Part shown: one piece after another, positions 37,643 through 46,197 of the stretch | Layout: each line of letters starts with the position of its first letter | Position numbering within the stretch: the stretch's first letter is position 1 | Assembly: GCF_010915725.1 (NCBI RefSeq) | Contig: NZ_JAAIJR010000012.1 | Coordinates: forward strand, 1 to 64,000 | DNA: 64,000 bases | Direction of reading: 5' to 3' | DNA from: Thiorhodococcus mannitoliphagus | GTDB taxonomy: Bacteria > Pseudomonadota > Gammaproteobacteria > Chromatiales > Chromatiaceae | Position numbers and translations under genes: made by a program | Notes under the pieces: model-generated | The model's database searches: none | Seen by the model: the letters and a program-made list of their open reading frames with translations, nothing else | What the model was told of the DNA's origin: nothing

Positions 37643-37834
37643 AGGCGCGGCATTTAATCACAAAGTAAGAGGACTTGCGCAACCGGCGCGTGAACGTCCG
37701 AATGAGATCGCGCAAGGCCATGCGCGACGGCTGTTCGGGCTGAGACAACGGCATCGCCGAAAAGGCTCCTGCCACCGCAGATCACAGAGCGGCTAGAATC
37801 CAGGCATTCGCCCGCAGCCATCGAGAACCGACCT

Positions 37835-38878
37835 ATGCACCGCCTTCCCGCCGAGTGGGAGCCCCAGAGCGGGGTCATGCTGACCTGGCCACACGCAGAG
37901 ACGGATTGGGCCGATCAGCTCGATCGCGTCGAGGCGCTCTATGCCGATCTCGCCGCCATGATCATGGGCTACGAAACCCTGCTCATCGTCTGTCGCGACA
38001 GCGCACAGGCCGAACAGGTGCGAGCATGCGTGCTCGCGCAGCGCACGGAGCCAGCCAGATTGCGCATCGCCATCGCGGCCAATAATGACACCTGGGCCCG
38101 CGACCATGGCCCCATCACGGTGCTCGGCCGGGACGGCGCACCGACGCTGCTCGACTTCCATTTCAATGGCTGGGGTGGCAAGTTCGCCGCCGAACTCGAC
38201 ACCCAGATCACAGCACAGCTCCATCAGTCGGGCCTCTTCGGCCAGATCGCCCGCGAGGCGATCGACCTGGTGCTGGAAGGCGGAGCCATTGAGACCGACG
38301 GCCAAGGCACCCTGCTGGCAGTGAAGCGCACCCTGGTCGATCCGCTGCGCAACCCTGGCCTATCGCGCCTTGAGATCGAGCAGAAGCTGGCGGCGCGACT
38401 GGGCATCCGCCACTTCCTATGGCTCGAGCACGGAGCCATCAGCGGCGACGACACGGATGGCCACATCGATACCCTGGCGCGTTTCTGCGACGCCAACACC
38501 ATCTGCCACGCCCGATGCGAGGATCCAAGCGACGCGGACTATGCCGAACTCAAGGCCATGGAGGAAGAGCTTCAGGCGCTGCGTGACATCCAAGGTCGAC
38601 CCTATCGACTGGTCGCGCTGCCAACGCCGAAACCGCTCTTGGGTGCGGACGGCGAGCGCCTGCCCGCCGGCTACGCCAACTTTCTCATCATCAACGGGGC
38701 TGTCATCCTGCCCATCTATGGCGATCCGGCAGACGCGCAGGCCAAAGCCATCCTCGCCGACCTCTTTGCCGACCGTGAGATCCTGACCCTCGACTGCACA
38801 CCCCTGGTTCGCCAGGGCGGAAGCCTACACTGCATCACCATGCAACTTCCCCAGGGCACGCTGAGCGCCCCGCACTGA
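37835..38878 (+). CDS. aguA: Agmatine deiminase
   Basis: AguA hydrolyses agmatine to N-carbamoylputrescine in polyamine synthesis. The 347-residue sequence shows MLTWPHAETDW, NDTWARDHGPI, GWGGKF, EGGAIETDG, HGAISGDDTDGHIDTLARF and the catalytic Cys333 in RQGGSLHCIT. The next enzyme, N-carbamoylputrescine amidase, is not in the window. Confidence 0.95.
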   Translation: MHRLPAEWEPQSGVMLTWPHAETDWADQLDRVEALYADLAAMIMGYETLLIVCRDSAQAEQVRACVLAQRTEPARLRIAIAANNDTWARDHGPITVLGRDGAPTLLDFHFNGWGGKFAAELDTQITAQLHQSGLFGQIAREAIDLVLEGGAIETDGQGTLLAVKRTLVDPLRNPGLSRLEIEQKLAARLGIRHFLWLEHGAISGDDTDGHIDTLARFCDANTICHARCEDPSDADYAELKAMEEELQALRDIQGRPYRLVALPTPKPLLGADGERLPAGYANFLIINGAVILPIYGDPADAQAKAILADLFADREILTLDCTPLVRQGGSLHCITMQLPQGTLSAPH

Positions 38879-38912
38879 AGCGGCGCGTGCCAACCATCCG
38901 GAGAAACGGCCC

Positions 38913-39704
38913 ATGACCAAGCACTGCCGAAGCCTCTTGCTGCTCCTCACCCTGCCCCTCTCAATCTGCGCGCAAGCGGATGAGGATGCCGACACCCTCT
39001 ATCAAGTCTCCACCATCGATGCCTTGCTCGCCGGGGTCTACCAAGGCGTCGCCGAGATCGCGGATGTCCTGCCCCACGGAGACTTCGGGCTCGGCACCTT
39101 CGAGGCGCTCGACGGCGAGCTGATCCTGCTCGACGGCATCATCTACCAAGCGGCGGCCAGCGGTGAGGTCAAGGAGATGCCACCCGCGACCCGCACGCCC
39201 TTCATCAGCGTCACCCACTTCGCGGCCGACCAGCGCCTGAGTCCACCGCCGGATCAGAACTACGAGACCTTCAAGACCTGGCTCGAGACACGGCTCCCCA
39301 GCCGCAATATCGCCTACGCCATTCGCGTAGACGGCGACTTCAAGAGCGTGACCTACCGCAGCGTGCCGCGGCAAGAACAACCCTACCCGCCCCTGCTCGA
39401 GGCATCGAAGCAACAACGCGTCTTCCAGCAAGCGCAGATCACGGGGACCTTGATCGGCTTCTGGTGTCCTGCTTTCACCAAGGGCGTGAATGTGCCCGGG
39501 TTCCACCTGCACTTTCTCTCCGACGACCGCAGGCACGCCGGCCATGTGCTAGATTTCGATCTGACCAAGGGCGAGCTTGAGATCGACCTGACCAACGGCT
39601 GGGAGATCATGCTGCCCATGAGCCCGCCCTTCCTCGAGACCGACCTAGGCGAGGACCGCAGCGCCGCCCTCCACAGTGTCGAGCAGCATAAGTCAACCCC
39701 TTAG
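38913..39704 (+). CDS. budA: Acetolactate decarboxylase with an export signal
   Basis: This alpha-acetolactate decarboxylase converts acetolactate to acetoin. The 263 residues show a clear signal peptide (hydrophobic LLLLLTLPLSICAQA, cleavage near residue 22), LYQVSTIDALLAGVYQG, GDFGLGTFEALDGELILLDG and the zinc ligands in HLHFLSDDRRHAGH. Most well-known homologues are cytoplasmic; this one seems periplasmic. No acetolactate synthase is adjacent. The TAG stop is formed by the end of MITE copy B. Confidence 0.88.
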   Translation: MTKHCRSLLLLLTLPLSICAQADEDADTLYQVSTIDALLAGVYQGVAEIADVLPHGDFGLGTFEALDGELILLDGIIYQAAASGEVKEMPPATRTPFISVTHFAADQRLSPPPDQNYETFKTWLETRLPSRNIAYAIRVDGDFKSVTYRSVPRQEQPYPPLLEASKQQRVFQQAQITGTLIGFWCPAFTKGVNVPGFHLHFLSDDRRHAGHVLDFDLTKGELEIDLTNGWEIMLPMSPPFLETDLGEDRSAALHSVEQHKSTP

Positions 39705-39810
39705 AAAGCGTCCATCAACAACTTCCCTCCTTTCGCAAAGGGGGGCTGGGGGGGGGGGATTTGGGGCGGCATCGCTCGCATCGGGAAACAATTGATGGAC
39801 ACTTTCTTAG
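39700..39810. repeat. TGTCCATCAA MITE, copy B
   Basis: Ends CTTAGAAAGCGTCCATCAA and TTGATGGACACTTTCTTAG are inverted repeats. Inside are CCTTTCGCAAAGGGGGG and a run of twelve G. It is inverted relative to copies A and D. The TAG of the left end is the budA stop codon. Confidence 0.9.
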
Positions 39811-39954
39811 GTCAGCGATGCCCACAACGGATGCCTGGCGATGCTCGCACCCGTTTGGGCCACGCGGCCCAGCTGATCCCGACCTCGGTCAACTCTGAAT
39901 CACAATGGGATACAAGCTACCCTGCAAACCTGGCAAACTTGGCGCGCAAGCCGG

Positions 39955-40172
39955 AACGGGGAAGCGCTGATGCTTCGCATTTCCCGTCCGGGCCATGGAG
40001 GGTGCAGCATTTTCGAGCATCAAGAACTCTTGAAAATGGAGCGACTCGGAAACCGCGTTTCCGAGTCGCGTGCTGAGTTGAATGCCAGGAAGGCATCCAG
40101 TCAGCGTCTCGACAGACCAGCGGTGACCTCATGGAGAACTGCGACGGCCCTGGGCTCGGCGCCGTCGCAGGG
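39955..40172. other. Chain of hairpins upstream of trpB2
   Basis: The gap between MITE B and trpB2 (39811-40323) has no gene but at least five inverted repeats: CGGGGAA/TTTCCCG (39957-39986), CATTTTC/GAAAATG (40008-40038), a perfect 13-bp stem GCGACTCGGAAAC with loop CGC (40041-40069), ATGCC/GGCAT (40082-40096) and CTGCGACGGC/GCCGTCGCAG (40139-40170). None is followed by a T run. It could be a structured leader, a small RNA or a repeat remnant. Confidence 0.55.
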
Positions 40173-40323
40173 GACCCAGTGCTGCGGCACTCGGCATCCC
40201 TAAGCCTCGGCAGCCTGATGGCATCGAGGCCTAAACACATGCATGTGTCGTGAGAAGCGCCGCGCTTAAGCCAGCGCTCCGTCCGCCGCCGGCCGCTCCA
40301 CCACTACTGAGGCCAATGTCCGC

Positions 40324-41685
40324 ATGAGCGACCCAGTCAAGTACTTGCTCGACGAGCAGCAACTCCCCCGTTTCTGGTACAACATCAACGCCGACCTGCC
40401 GAAGCCGCTGGACCCCTTCCTGCACCCCGGCACGCAGCAGCCCATCACCCCGGACGAGCTTAGCGTCATCTTTCCCCGCGCTGTCATCGAGCAAGAGGTC
40501 AGCACCGAGCGCGAGATCGAGATCCCACAGCCGGTGCGCGAGGTGCTGCGTCAATGGCGCCCCTCGCCGCTTTACCGCGCCCGACGGCTCGAACAAGCGC
40601 TCAAGACCCCGGCCAAGATCTTTTACAAATACGAAGGCGTCAGCCCAGCCGGCAGCCACAAGGCCAATACCGCCATCGCCCAGGCCTTCTACAACAAGGC
40701 GGAAGGCGTCAAACGCATCACCACCGAGACCGGCGCGGGCCAGTGGGGATCCTCTCTCGCCATGGCCGGCTCCATGTTCGGGCTCGAGATCCTGGTCTAC
40801 ATGGTCAAGGTCAGCTACAACCAGAAGCCCTACCGCCGGGCCTTCATGGAGACCTTCGGCGCCCAATGCATCGCGAGCCCAAGCGACACCACCGAGTCGG
40901 GCCGCGCCATCCTTGCCGAGCACCCCGACAGCAGCGGCAGCCTGGGCATCGCCATCAGTGAAGCAGTCGAGCTGGCCGCCCAGCGCGATGACACCAAGTA
41001 CGCCCTCGGCAGCGTGCTCAATCACGTCCTGCTCCACCAGACGGTGATTGGTCTGGAGGCGCAGAAGCAATTGGAGATGGCGGATGCCTATCCAGACATG
41101 GTGATCGGCTGCACCGGCGGCGGCAGCAATTTCGGAGGCATTGCCTTTCCCTTCCTCGGCGAGCAGCTACGCGGCGGACGCGAGGTGGAATGCATCGCCG
41201 TCGAGCCCACCGCCTGTCCGACGCTGACCAAGGGGCTCTTTGCCTACGACTTCGGCGATACCGCGCATCTCACGCCCCTGTGCAAGATGCACACGCTGGG
41301 CTCGACCTTCGTCCCGCCGGGCTTCCATGCCGGCGGTCTGCGCTATCACGGCATGGCGCCGCAGGTTAGTCACCTGGCCAAGCTCGGCTTCATCAAGCCG
41401 CGCTCCTACAACCAGCTCGAGTGCTTCGCGGCCGGCGTTCAGTTTGCCAAAGCCGAGGGCATCATCCCCGCACCCGAGGCCAACCACGCGGTGCGCGCGG
41501 TGATCCACGAGGCCGAGAAGTGCCGCGAGTCGGGTCAGAGCAAGAGCATCCTCTTCAACCTCAGCGGTCACGGGAACTTCGACATGCAGGCCTACACCGA
41601 CTATTTCGGCGACAAGCTCAAGGATCTCGAATACGCCGAGAACGAGGTCGCCATGGCGCTCTCCGGTCTGCCGTCCATCGGCTAA
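40324..41685 (+). CDS. TrpB-like pyridoxal phosphate-dependent enzyme (tryptophan synthase beta, type 2)
   Basis: This 453-residue fold-type II PLP enzyme belongs to the TrpB2 subgroup, which is longer than TrpB1 and usually stands apart from trpA. The PLP lysine is Lys113 in AGSHKANTA; other motifs are [31 protein letters not shown] and the C-terminal [12 protein letters not shown]. It probably makes tryptophan from indole and serine, perhaps salvaging indole. It is monocistronic here, behind a structured leader. Confidence 0.92.
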   Translation: MSDPVKYLLDEQQLPRFWYNINADLPKPLDPFLHPGTQQPITPDELSVIFPRAVIEQEVSTEREIEIPQPVREVLRQWRPSPLYRARRLEQALKTPAKIFYKYEGVSPAGSHKANTAIAQAFYNKAEGVKRITTETGAGQWGSSLAMAGSMFGLEILVYMVKVSYNQKPYRRAFMETFGAQCIASPSDTTESGRAILAEHPDSSGSLGIAISEAVELAAQRDDTKYALGSVLNHVLLHQTVIGLEAQKQLEMADAYPDMVIGCTGGGSNFGGIAFPFLGEQLRGGREVECIAVEPTACPTLTKGLFAYDFGDTAHLTPLCKMHTLGSTFVPPGFHAGGLRYHGMAPQVSHLAKLGFIKPRSYNQLECFAAGVQFAKAEGIIPAPEANHAVRAVIHEAEKCRESGQSKSILFNLSGHGNFDMQAYTDYFGDKLKDLEYAENEVAMALSGLPSIG

Positions 41686-41725
41686 GCCGATTCCCGTCAA
41701 CAAGCGCGCGGCAAGGAGGTTTCGG

Positions 41726-42550
41726 ATGCGACACACCAGGCTCGCAAGAACGCAGGGACGCGTTGCGCTTGTCGTCGTCCCTTGGTTGGCCGCCTTCTGG
41801 CTCCCGCTGGCGGCACTCTCAGAGGACAGCCCGCGGGAGCGCGAAGAAGCCGTCGACGCCGAGCCAGCGCCACCGCCGCAAACCCCAGATCAGCTCCACG
41901 AGAAGATCGAGATGCTCCAGTCCCGCGTCCAGGGAATGGAAGGCAAGCTCAGGGATTCCGCCCTGGCGCGCAAGACCGCCGACCAGGCCCGCATGGAGGC
42001 CGAGCGACGCCTAGCCGAAGGCAGCCAGGCGCTCGAGCAGATGCGCGACGAACTCACGGCCACGCATGACCGTCAAGCCGAACTCGAGCAAGCGCTATCC
42101 GACCAGCGGGGATTGGTAGAGCGACTTGCGGCGGAACTCGAGCACGAGCGTAAGCAGAATGCCGCCCTCACGGCGCGGGTCGAGACCTTGGCCGCTCAAC
42201 TTCCACACACGGACGGCGGCAACTTGACCGAAGAAGCGGCAAAGGAAGCCTCAGCCGAGGCCTTCCTCGCGCTGAAACGGCAGATCGACCGTCCTGGCGC
42301 CGACGCCGAGCCCACCGGGGTCAAGAGCCGCGCCGAAGCCGAAGACCTGCTGCGCAAACGCCAGCTCAAGCTCGCCCGCGTGACCGACGCACTCAGCGTC
42401 TACCGGGTCAGAGAGCGCGACAACCTCGGCCTCATCAGCAACCGCTTCTACGGCAACAGCAATCAATGGCGCCGGCTGTTCCAAGCCAACCGCCATCTAC
42501 TCGACAACCCGGACCAGCTCACGCCTGGGATGACGATCGTCATTCCCTAG
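41726..42550 (+). CDS. Exported coiled-coil protein with C-terminal LysM domain
   Basis: The 274-residue protein has a signal-anchor-like N-terminus (VALVVVPWLAAFWLPLAALS), a long coiled coil (about 55-160, with heptads rich in Glu, Ala, Leu and Arg) and a C-terminal LysM-like module (VYRVRERDNLGLISNRFYGNSNQWRRLFQANR ending in TPGMTIVIP). LysM binds peptidoglycan, so a cell-wall scaffold role is likely. No named family is recognised. Its TAG stop is formed by MITE copy C. Confidence 0.75.
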   Translation: MRHTRLARTQGRVALVVVPWLAAFWLPLAALSEDSPREREEAVDAEPAPPPQTPDQLHEKIEMLQSRVQGMEGKLRDSALARKTADQARMEAERRLAEGSQALEQMRDELTATHDRQAELEQALSDQRGLVERLAAELEHERKQNAALTARVETLAAQLPHTDGGNLTEEAAKEASAEAFLALKRQIDRPGADAEPTGVKSRAEAEDLLRKRQLKLARVTDALSVYRVRERDNLGLISNRFYGNSNQWRRLFQANRHLLDNPDQLTPGMTIVIP

Positions 42551-42649
42551 AAAGCGTCCATCAACAACTCCCCCCTTTCGTAAAGGGGGGCGGGGAGATT
42601 GCGGGCGGCATGGCTCGCATCGGGCAACAATTGATGGGCACTTTCTTAG
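42547..42649. repeat. TGTCCATCAA MITE, copy C
   Basis: Ends CTAGAAAGCGTCCATCAA and TTGATGGGCACTTTCTTAG enclose CCCCCTTTCGTAAAGGGGGG. It has the same orientation as copy B. The left TAG is the stop codon of the LysM gene. Confidence 0.88.
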
Positions 42650-42765
42650 TGGGCTTGACGATGGGCAAGAGGGCCAAGAAGAGGACAGCTGCACTGACCG
42701 GCCGATGAAATCCACACCACCTTGTCCGCTGCGAAAACACTCAATACGACGAGCGAGGCGCCGAC

Positions 42766-43224
42766 ATGAGTACCGCCTACGACCAGGACTTCTTTACCTG
42801 GACCCAGGAGCAAGCCGCCTATCTCAAGCAAGGCCGCCTTGATTTGCTGGACCTGGAACATCTGGCCGAGGAGGTCGCCGACATGGGGAAATCCGAACAG
42901 CGCCACCTGGCCCAGCGGCTCGCCGTCCTCATCGGGCATCTGCTCAAGCTCCAGATTCAGGTCGATCGCACCCGCACCAATGAAAAAAGCTGGCGCAACA
43001 CCATCACGACCCAGCGCAGATCGCTAGCGCGTCATTTGGCGCAAAACCCTGGACTCAAAAACCCGGCTCAGATGGCGAAAGCCTTGGAAAGCGGATGGGA
43101 TGACGGTCGCGATCTAGCCATCCGCGAGACCGGCCTCGATCCCGATCTGTTTCCCGAGGACAACCCCTATCACCTGGAACAACTGCTCGACCCCGAATGC
43201 TGGCCACTGGCAGCCCCTGAATAA
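42766..43224 (+). CDS. DUF29 family protein
   Basis: This 152-residue protein begins YDQDFFTWTQEQAAYLKQGRLDLLDLEHLAEEVADMGKSE, the hallmark of DUF29, and ends LFPEDNPYHLEQLLDPECWP. DUF29 proteins are common in cyanobacteria and proteobacteria, often as mobile or toxin-antitoxin-like cargo; no function is established. It is bracketed by repeats and a pseudogene, which suggests an accessory island between trpB2 and cbbO. Confidence 0.85.
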   Translation: MSTAYDQDFFTWTQEQAAYLKQGRLDLLDLEHLAEEVADMGKSEQRHLAQRLAVLIGHLLKLQIQVDRTRTNEKSWRNTITTQRRSLARHLAQNPGLKNPAQMAKALESGWDDGRDLAIRETGLDPDLFPEDNPYHLEQLLDPECWPLAAPE

Positions 43225-43308
43225 GAAAGGGGACATAAGAAACTCGATTTTGGCCATTTTTCCTGGCCGGTAACGAATTTAAGATCAGTGGCTTACAAGG
43301 TGTTGAAA

Positions 43309-43366
43309 AATTAGGGAGGGGTCAAGTTCCGGCGTTCGGGCTTCCCGACCCTCTCTAATTTTCCGG
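43309..43366. repeat. Imperfect inverted repeat beside the AAA-ATPase remnant
   Basis: AAAATTAGGGAGGGGTC and GACCCTCTCTAATTTT pair with two mismatches around a 25-base loop that has its own CCGGCGTTCGGG arm. It could be a terminator or an insertion-sequence end. The rest of 43225-43380 shows no gene. Confidence 0.5.
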
Positions 43367-43379
43367 TCCCATGATATTT

Positions 43380-43644
43380 CAGGCAGGTAGCGCCACTGAA
43401 TCCAGGTGCCGGCAAAGAGTTCATCGAAGCGCTCCGCCCAGTGCGCGTCGTATTAGCACTCCATCACCGACTGCAATAGACTCTTGCCGAAGCGGCGCGG
43501 GCGAATCAGAAATAAGAAGCGTCCGGCCTGCTCCAGTAACGGCAGATAACGGGTTTTGTCGACATAGTATTCATGCCCCTCGCGCAGCTTGATGAAATCC
43601 GCCACACCATAGGGGATGCGCCAGGGTTGGTCGATTGCGCTCAT
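43380..43644 (-). pseudogene. AAA-ATPase-like (PD-(D/E)XK-associated) protein, N-terminal remnant
   Basis: The frame from 43644 reads IPYGVADFIKLREGHEYYVD, KTRYLPLLEQAGRFLFLIRP and RRFGKSLLQSVMEC, the N-terminus of the AAA-ATPase-like family (P-loop RRFGKS). A TAA at 43453 interrupts it, yet the same frame continues with YDAHWAERFDELFAGTWI, which also matches the family, so the stop is a nonsense change (a TAC-to-TAA change would explain it). After about 43398 the resemblance ends and the remaining several hundred residues are missing. Confidence 0.8.
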
Positions 43645-43815
43645 GCTCGCCGTGCTCCGTATCGCCCCATCGGTTCAAGACAGGATATCAATGCGCGTGG
43701 CTCGACGGCGGCTTTTCGGCCCTGATCATGGATTGGTCCAACCGCGCGATCGCGGCGGGGCGCCGCTCCCGCGTCGAAGCGCATTAGCTCGGGACGGCTC
43801 GCGGTGCTGGCTGCT
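43645..43815. repeat. Short gap with a GC palindrome arm
   Basis: GATCGCGGCGGGGCGCCGC (43747-43765) repeats one arm of the palindrome at 27240-27298. No gene is supported. Confidence 0.5.
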
Positions 43816-46191
43816 TTATCCCGTCAAGGCGGCGAAGACCGCCGGCAAGCGCTCGGGTAGCCGCTCGACCTGATCGACGATGGAATAGCCGTTCTCGCCG
43901 AAGATGCGCGCGACGTAGCGGTCGGCATCCGGGTCTAGGGTCAGGCAGTAGGTGTGGATGCCGCGCATGCGCAGGTCCTCGACCGCCTTCTTGGCATCGT
44001 GCCGGAGGTATTGCGGGTCGCGCTCGTCGATGTCGGCGGGCTCGCCGTCGGTGACGAGCAGGACCAGGCGCTTTTGGGCGGGCTGCTGGGTCAGGTGCCA
44101 ACCGGCATGGCGGAGCGCGGCGCCCATGCGGGTGGAGAGTCCGCCTTTCATGCCGGCCATGCGTGACTTGGCGTCGTCGTCGTAGGGCTGATTGAAGTCC
44201 TTGAAACGGTAGTATTGGACGTCGTGCCGGCCGTCGGAGGCGAAGCCGTGGACGGCGAAGTTGTCGCCGATGGAGTCGATGGCCCAGGCGAGCAGGCCGG
44301 TGGACTCGCGCGTGAGATCCAGAATGCTCGGGGCTTCTTCGTAACCCGGCTCGCCTTCCTTGAAACCGATCTTCTCGTTGGTCGACTGCGACAGGTCCAT
44401 GAGCACGACGATGGAGAGATCACGGACATGGCGTGTGATGCGAATGTTGATGCGCGGGTCGGGCATCACGCCGCGACGGATGTCGATCATGGCGCGCACG
44501 GCGGCGTTGAGGTCGAGCTCTTCGCCTTCCTCGTAGCCGCGGCGACGGACGATCCCCTGGGGCTGGAGTGCGTCGATCAGGTGGCGGATGCGGCTCGCAA
44601 CCGGCTTGTGCTTGGTGAGGATCTCATCCATTGCCTCCGGATCACCGCGGCCCTGGCGCCGCTCGAGGATGGTCGCCCAATCGGGGCGATAGAGCTGCAC
44701 GTGATAGTCCCATTCCTGATAATGGTAGGGCTCTGAGACCGGCTCTTTGCCTTCCAGCTCATTGATGGTGCAGGCTTCCTGGTCGAGCCAGAACTCGGTC
44801 GAGAGGGTCCAGATCTCCTGAGCGTCGTCGCCGGCCAGCTCGCAGTCCAGCTCGTTGACCATCTCCATGACGCTGACATTGCGCCGCACCTGCTGCTGGG
44901 AGGCCGGCAGGTAGTCCATGCCGCGCGTGACGAAGAGGTTTTCGTCGAAGTACCAAATGTAGTCGTTGTCGTCGCGATAGGGGATTGGCGAGTCTTCGAG
45001 GACGCGCATGCTGGGAATGGCGGCAATCTGGACGGCGCGGTTGTAGAAGTCGACACCGGCGTTCCAGCTGATCTGATTGTCATCTCCCCGCTCCGCCAGC
45101 GCTGCGCGAAAGGCGGTGGCCGACTCATCGATGAGCGCTTCGCTGTCTTGGTAATCCTCGTCGAGCAGGGCGCGGGCGAGCCGCAGCATCAGATCGACCA
45201 GCGGGTGGAGCTGGACCGTCTCGCCGGCATCAGGCGGAGCGGTGAAGAACTGGAGCCAAAGCTTCTTCATGCCCGGGAACTCGCGGATGGCGAGCGCCTC
45301 GACGCGGGCATCTTCGAACAGCTCGACGAAGATGCGCTGGACCGGGTTGAGCTGCTCGGCGCTGAGGGGCTGCGTCGTGTAGACCATGTGCGCGGCACAG
45401 TGGGCCGCAGCGGCGCGATAGAGTTCCATGCCCGAGATGCCGCGCCAGGCGTCGAAGGCATCCGGCAGGTGGATCTGGAAGTCTTCGATGAAGGGCTTGA
45501 GCCCAGTGCGCGACTCGTAGTCACCTGAGGTCGGTCGCATGAAGAAGGCGCGCCCCCAGAGCGCGCGCAGATAGAAGTTGAGCTTGCGCTGGTTGTCGAC
45601 GAAGAGGGTGCCGCGCCGCTCCTTCTGGAGCACTGCACGCGAGGATTCGGTCTTGAGGCCAAAGTAGGCCAGCTGCCCATCAAGGTCTCGGGCATGTGCC
45701 TGCGCACCCCAGAGCGCCCAGCGGCGCAGACCGCCGAGGGTGAGCTTGGAGAGCAGCTCGTCCATGTTCTCCATCATGGGGCGCAGTCCGCGCGGGGCTT
45801 TGCCGGCGAGCTGATGGAGCAGGTTCAGGTAGCCGCGCATCACCTCGAAATCGCCGAGCCGGCTCGCGGCGAGCGGCATATTGGCCATCATCAGGGTGAT
45901 GACAGTACCCGAGGTATGGGAGGAGAGCTTCATCAGGGCGCTGACGATATCCGGGATGATGTCCTCGCCGACCTCCTTGACCACGCCCGGCATCTCTTGG
46001 ACATAGGTCATCACCAGATCCGCCCCCTTGTTGAGGGTGCACATGGCCTTGATGCCGGTCAGGTAGTGGTCGAGCCCCTGAGGGGACATGACACGGGCGG
46101 CCTCTTGGTAGCTCGACTCCAGCGCCTGAGCGTGCGCGTGCTCTGGGTCGGCTTTGAGGCAAGAGAGAAATTCGCTGAAGTCGATGCTCAT
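43816..46191 (-). CDS. cbbO: RuBisCO activation protein CbbO (vWA domain)
   Basis: CbbO is the von Willebrand A partner of the MoxR-type ATPase CbbQ; together they remodel inhibited form I RuBisCO. The 791-residue sequence has a C-terminal vWA domain with the MIDAS motif DLSQS (599-603) and VLLVTDGEPADIDERDPQYLRHD; the N-terminal 500 residues are helical as in the NorD/CbbO family. It is the last gene of cbbLSQO, but a GxxExxY remnant of about 400 bases separates it from cbbQ, which may weaken its coexpression. Confidence 0.93.
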   Translation of the reverse strand: MSIDFSEFLSCLKADPEHAHAQALESSYQEAARVMSPQGLDHYLTGIKAMCTLNKGADLVMTYVQEMPGVVKEVGEDIIPDIVSALMKLSSHTSGTVITLMMANMPLAASRLGDFEVMRGYLNLLHQLAGKAPRGLRPMMENMDELLSKLTLGGLRRWALWGAQAHARDLDGQLAYFGLKTESSRAVLQKERRGTLFVDNQRKLNFYLRALWGRAFFMRPTSGDYESRTGLKPFIEDFQIHLPDAFDAWRGISGMELYRAAAAHCAAHMVYTTQPLSAEQLNPVQRIFVELFEDARVEALAIREFPGMKKLWLQFFTAPPDAGETVQLHPLVDLMLRLARALLDEDYQDSEALIDESATAFRAALAERGDDNQISWNAGVDFYNRAVQIAAIPSMRVLEDSPIPYRDDNDYIWYFDENLFVTRGMDYLPASQQQVRRNVSVMEMVNELDCELAGDDAQEIWTLSTEFWLDQEACTINELEGKEPVSEPYHYQEWDYHVQLYRPDWATILERRQGRGDPEAMDEILTKHKPVASRIRHLIDALQPQGIVRRRGYEEGEELDLNAAVRAMIDIRRGVMPDPRINIRITRHVRDLSIVVLMDLSQSTNEKIGFKEGEPGYEEAPSILDLTRESTGLLAWAIDSIGDNFAVHGFASDGRHDVQYYRFKDFNQPYDDDAKSRMAGMKGGLSTRMGAALRHAGWHLTQQPAQKRLVLLVTDGEPADIDERDPQYLRHDAKKAVEDLRMRGIHTYCLTLDPDADRYVARIFGENGYSIVDQVERLPERLPAVFAALTG

Positions 46192-46197
46192 GATTGC

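Noticed and set aside
43616-43873. 85-codon plus-strand frame between the ATPase remnant and cbbO
   Set aside because: It overlaps the remnant start and the cbbO end and contains a REP-like palindrome; no homology is evident.
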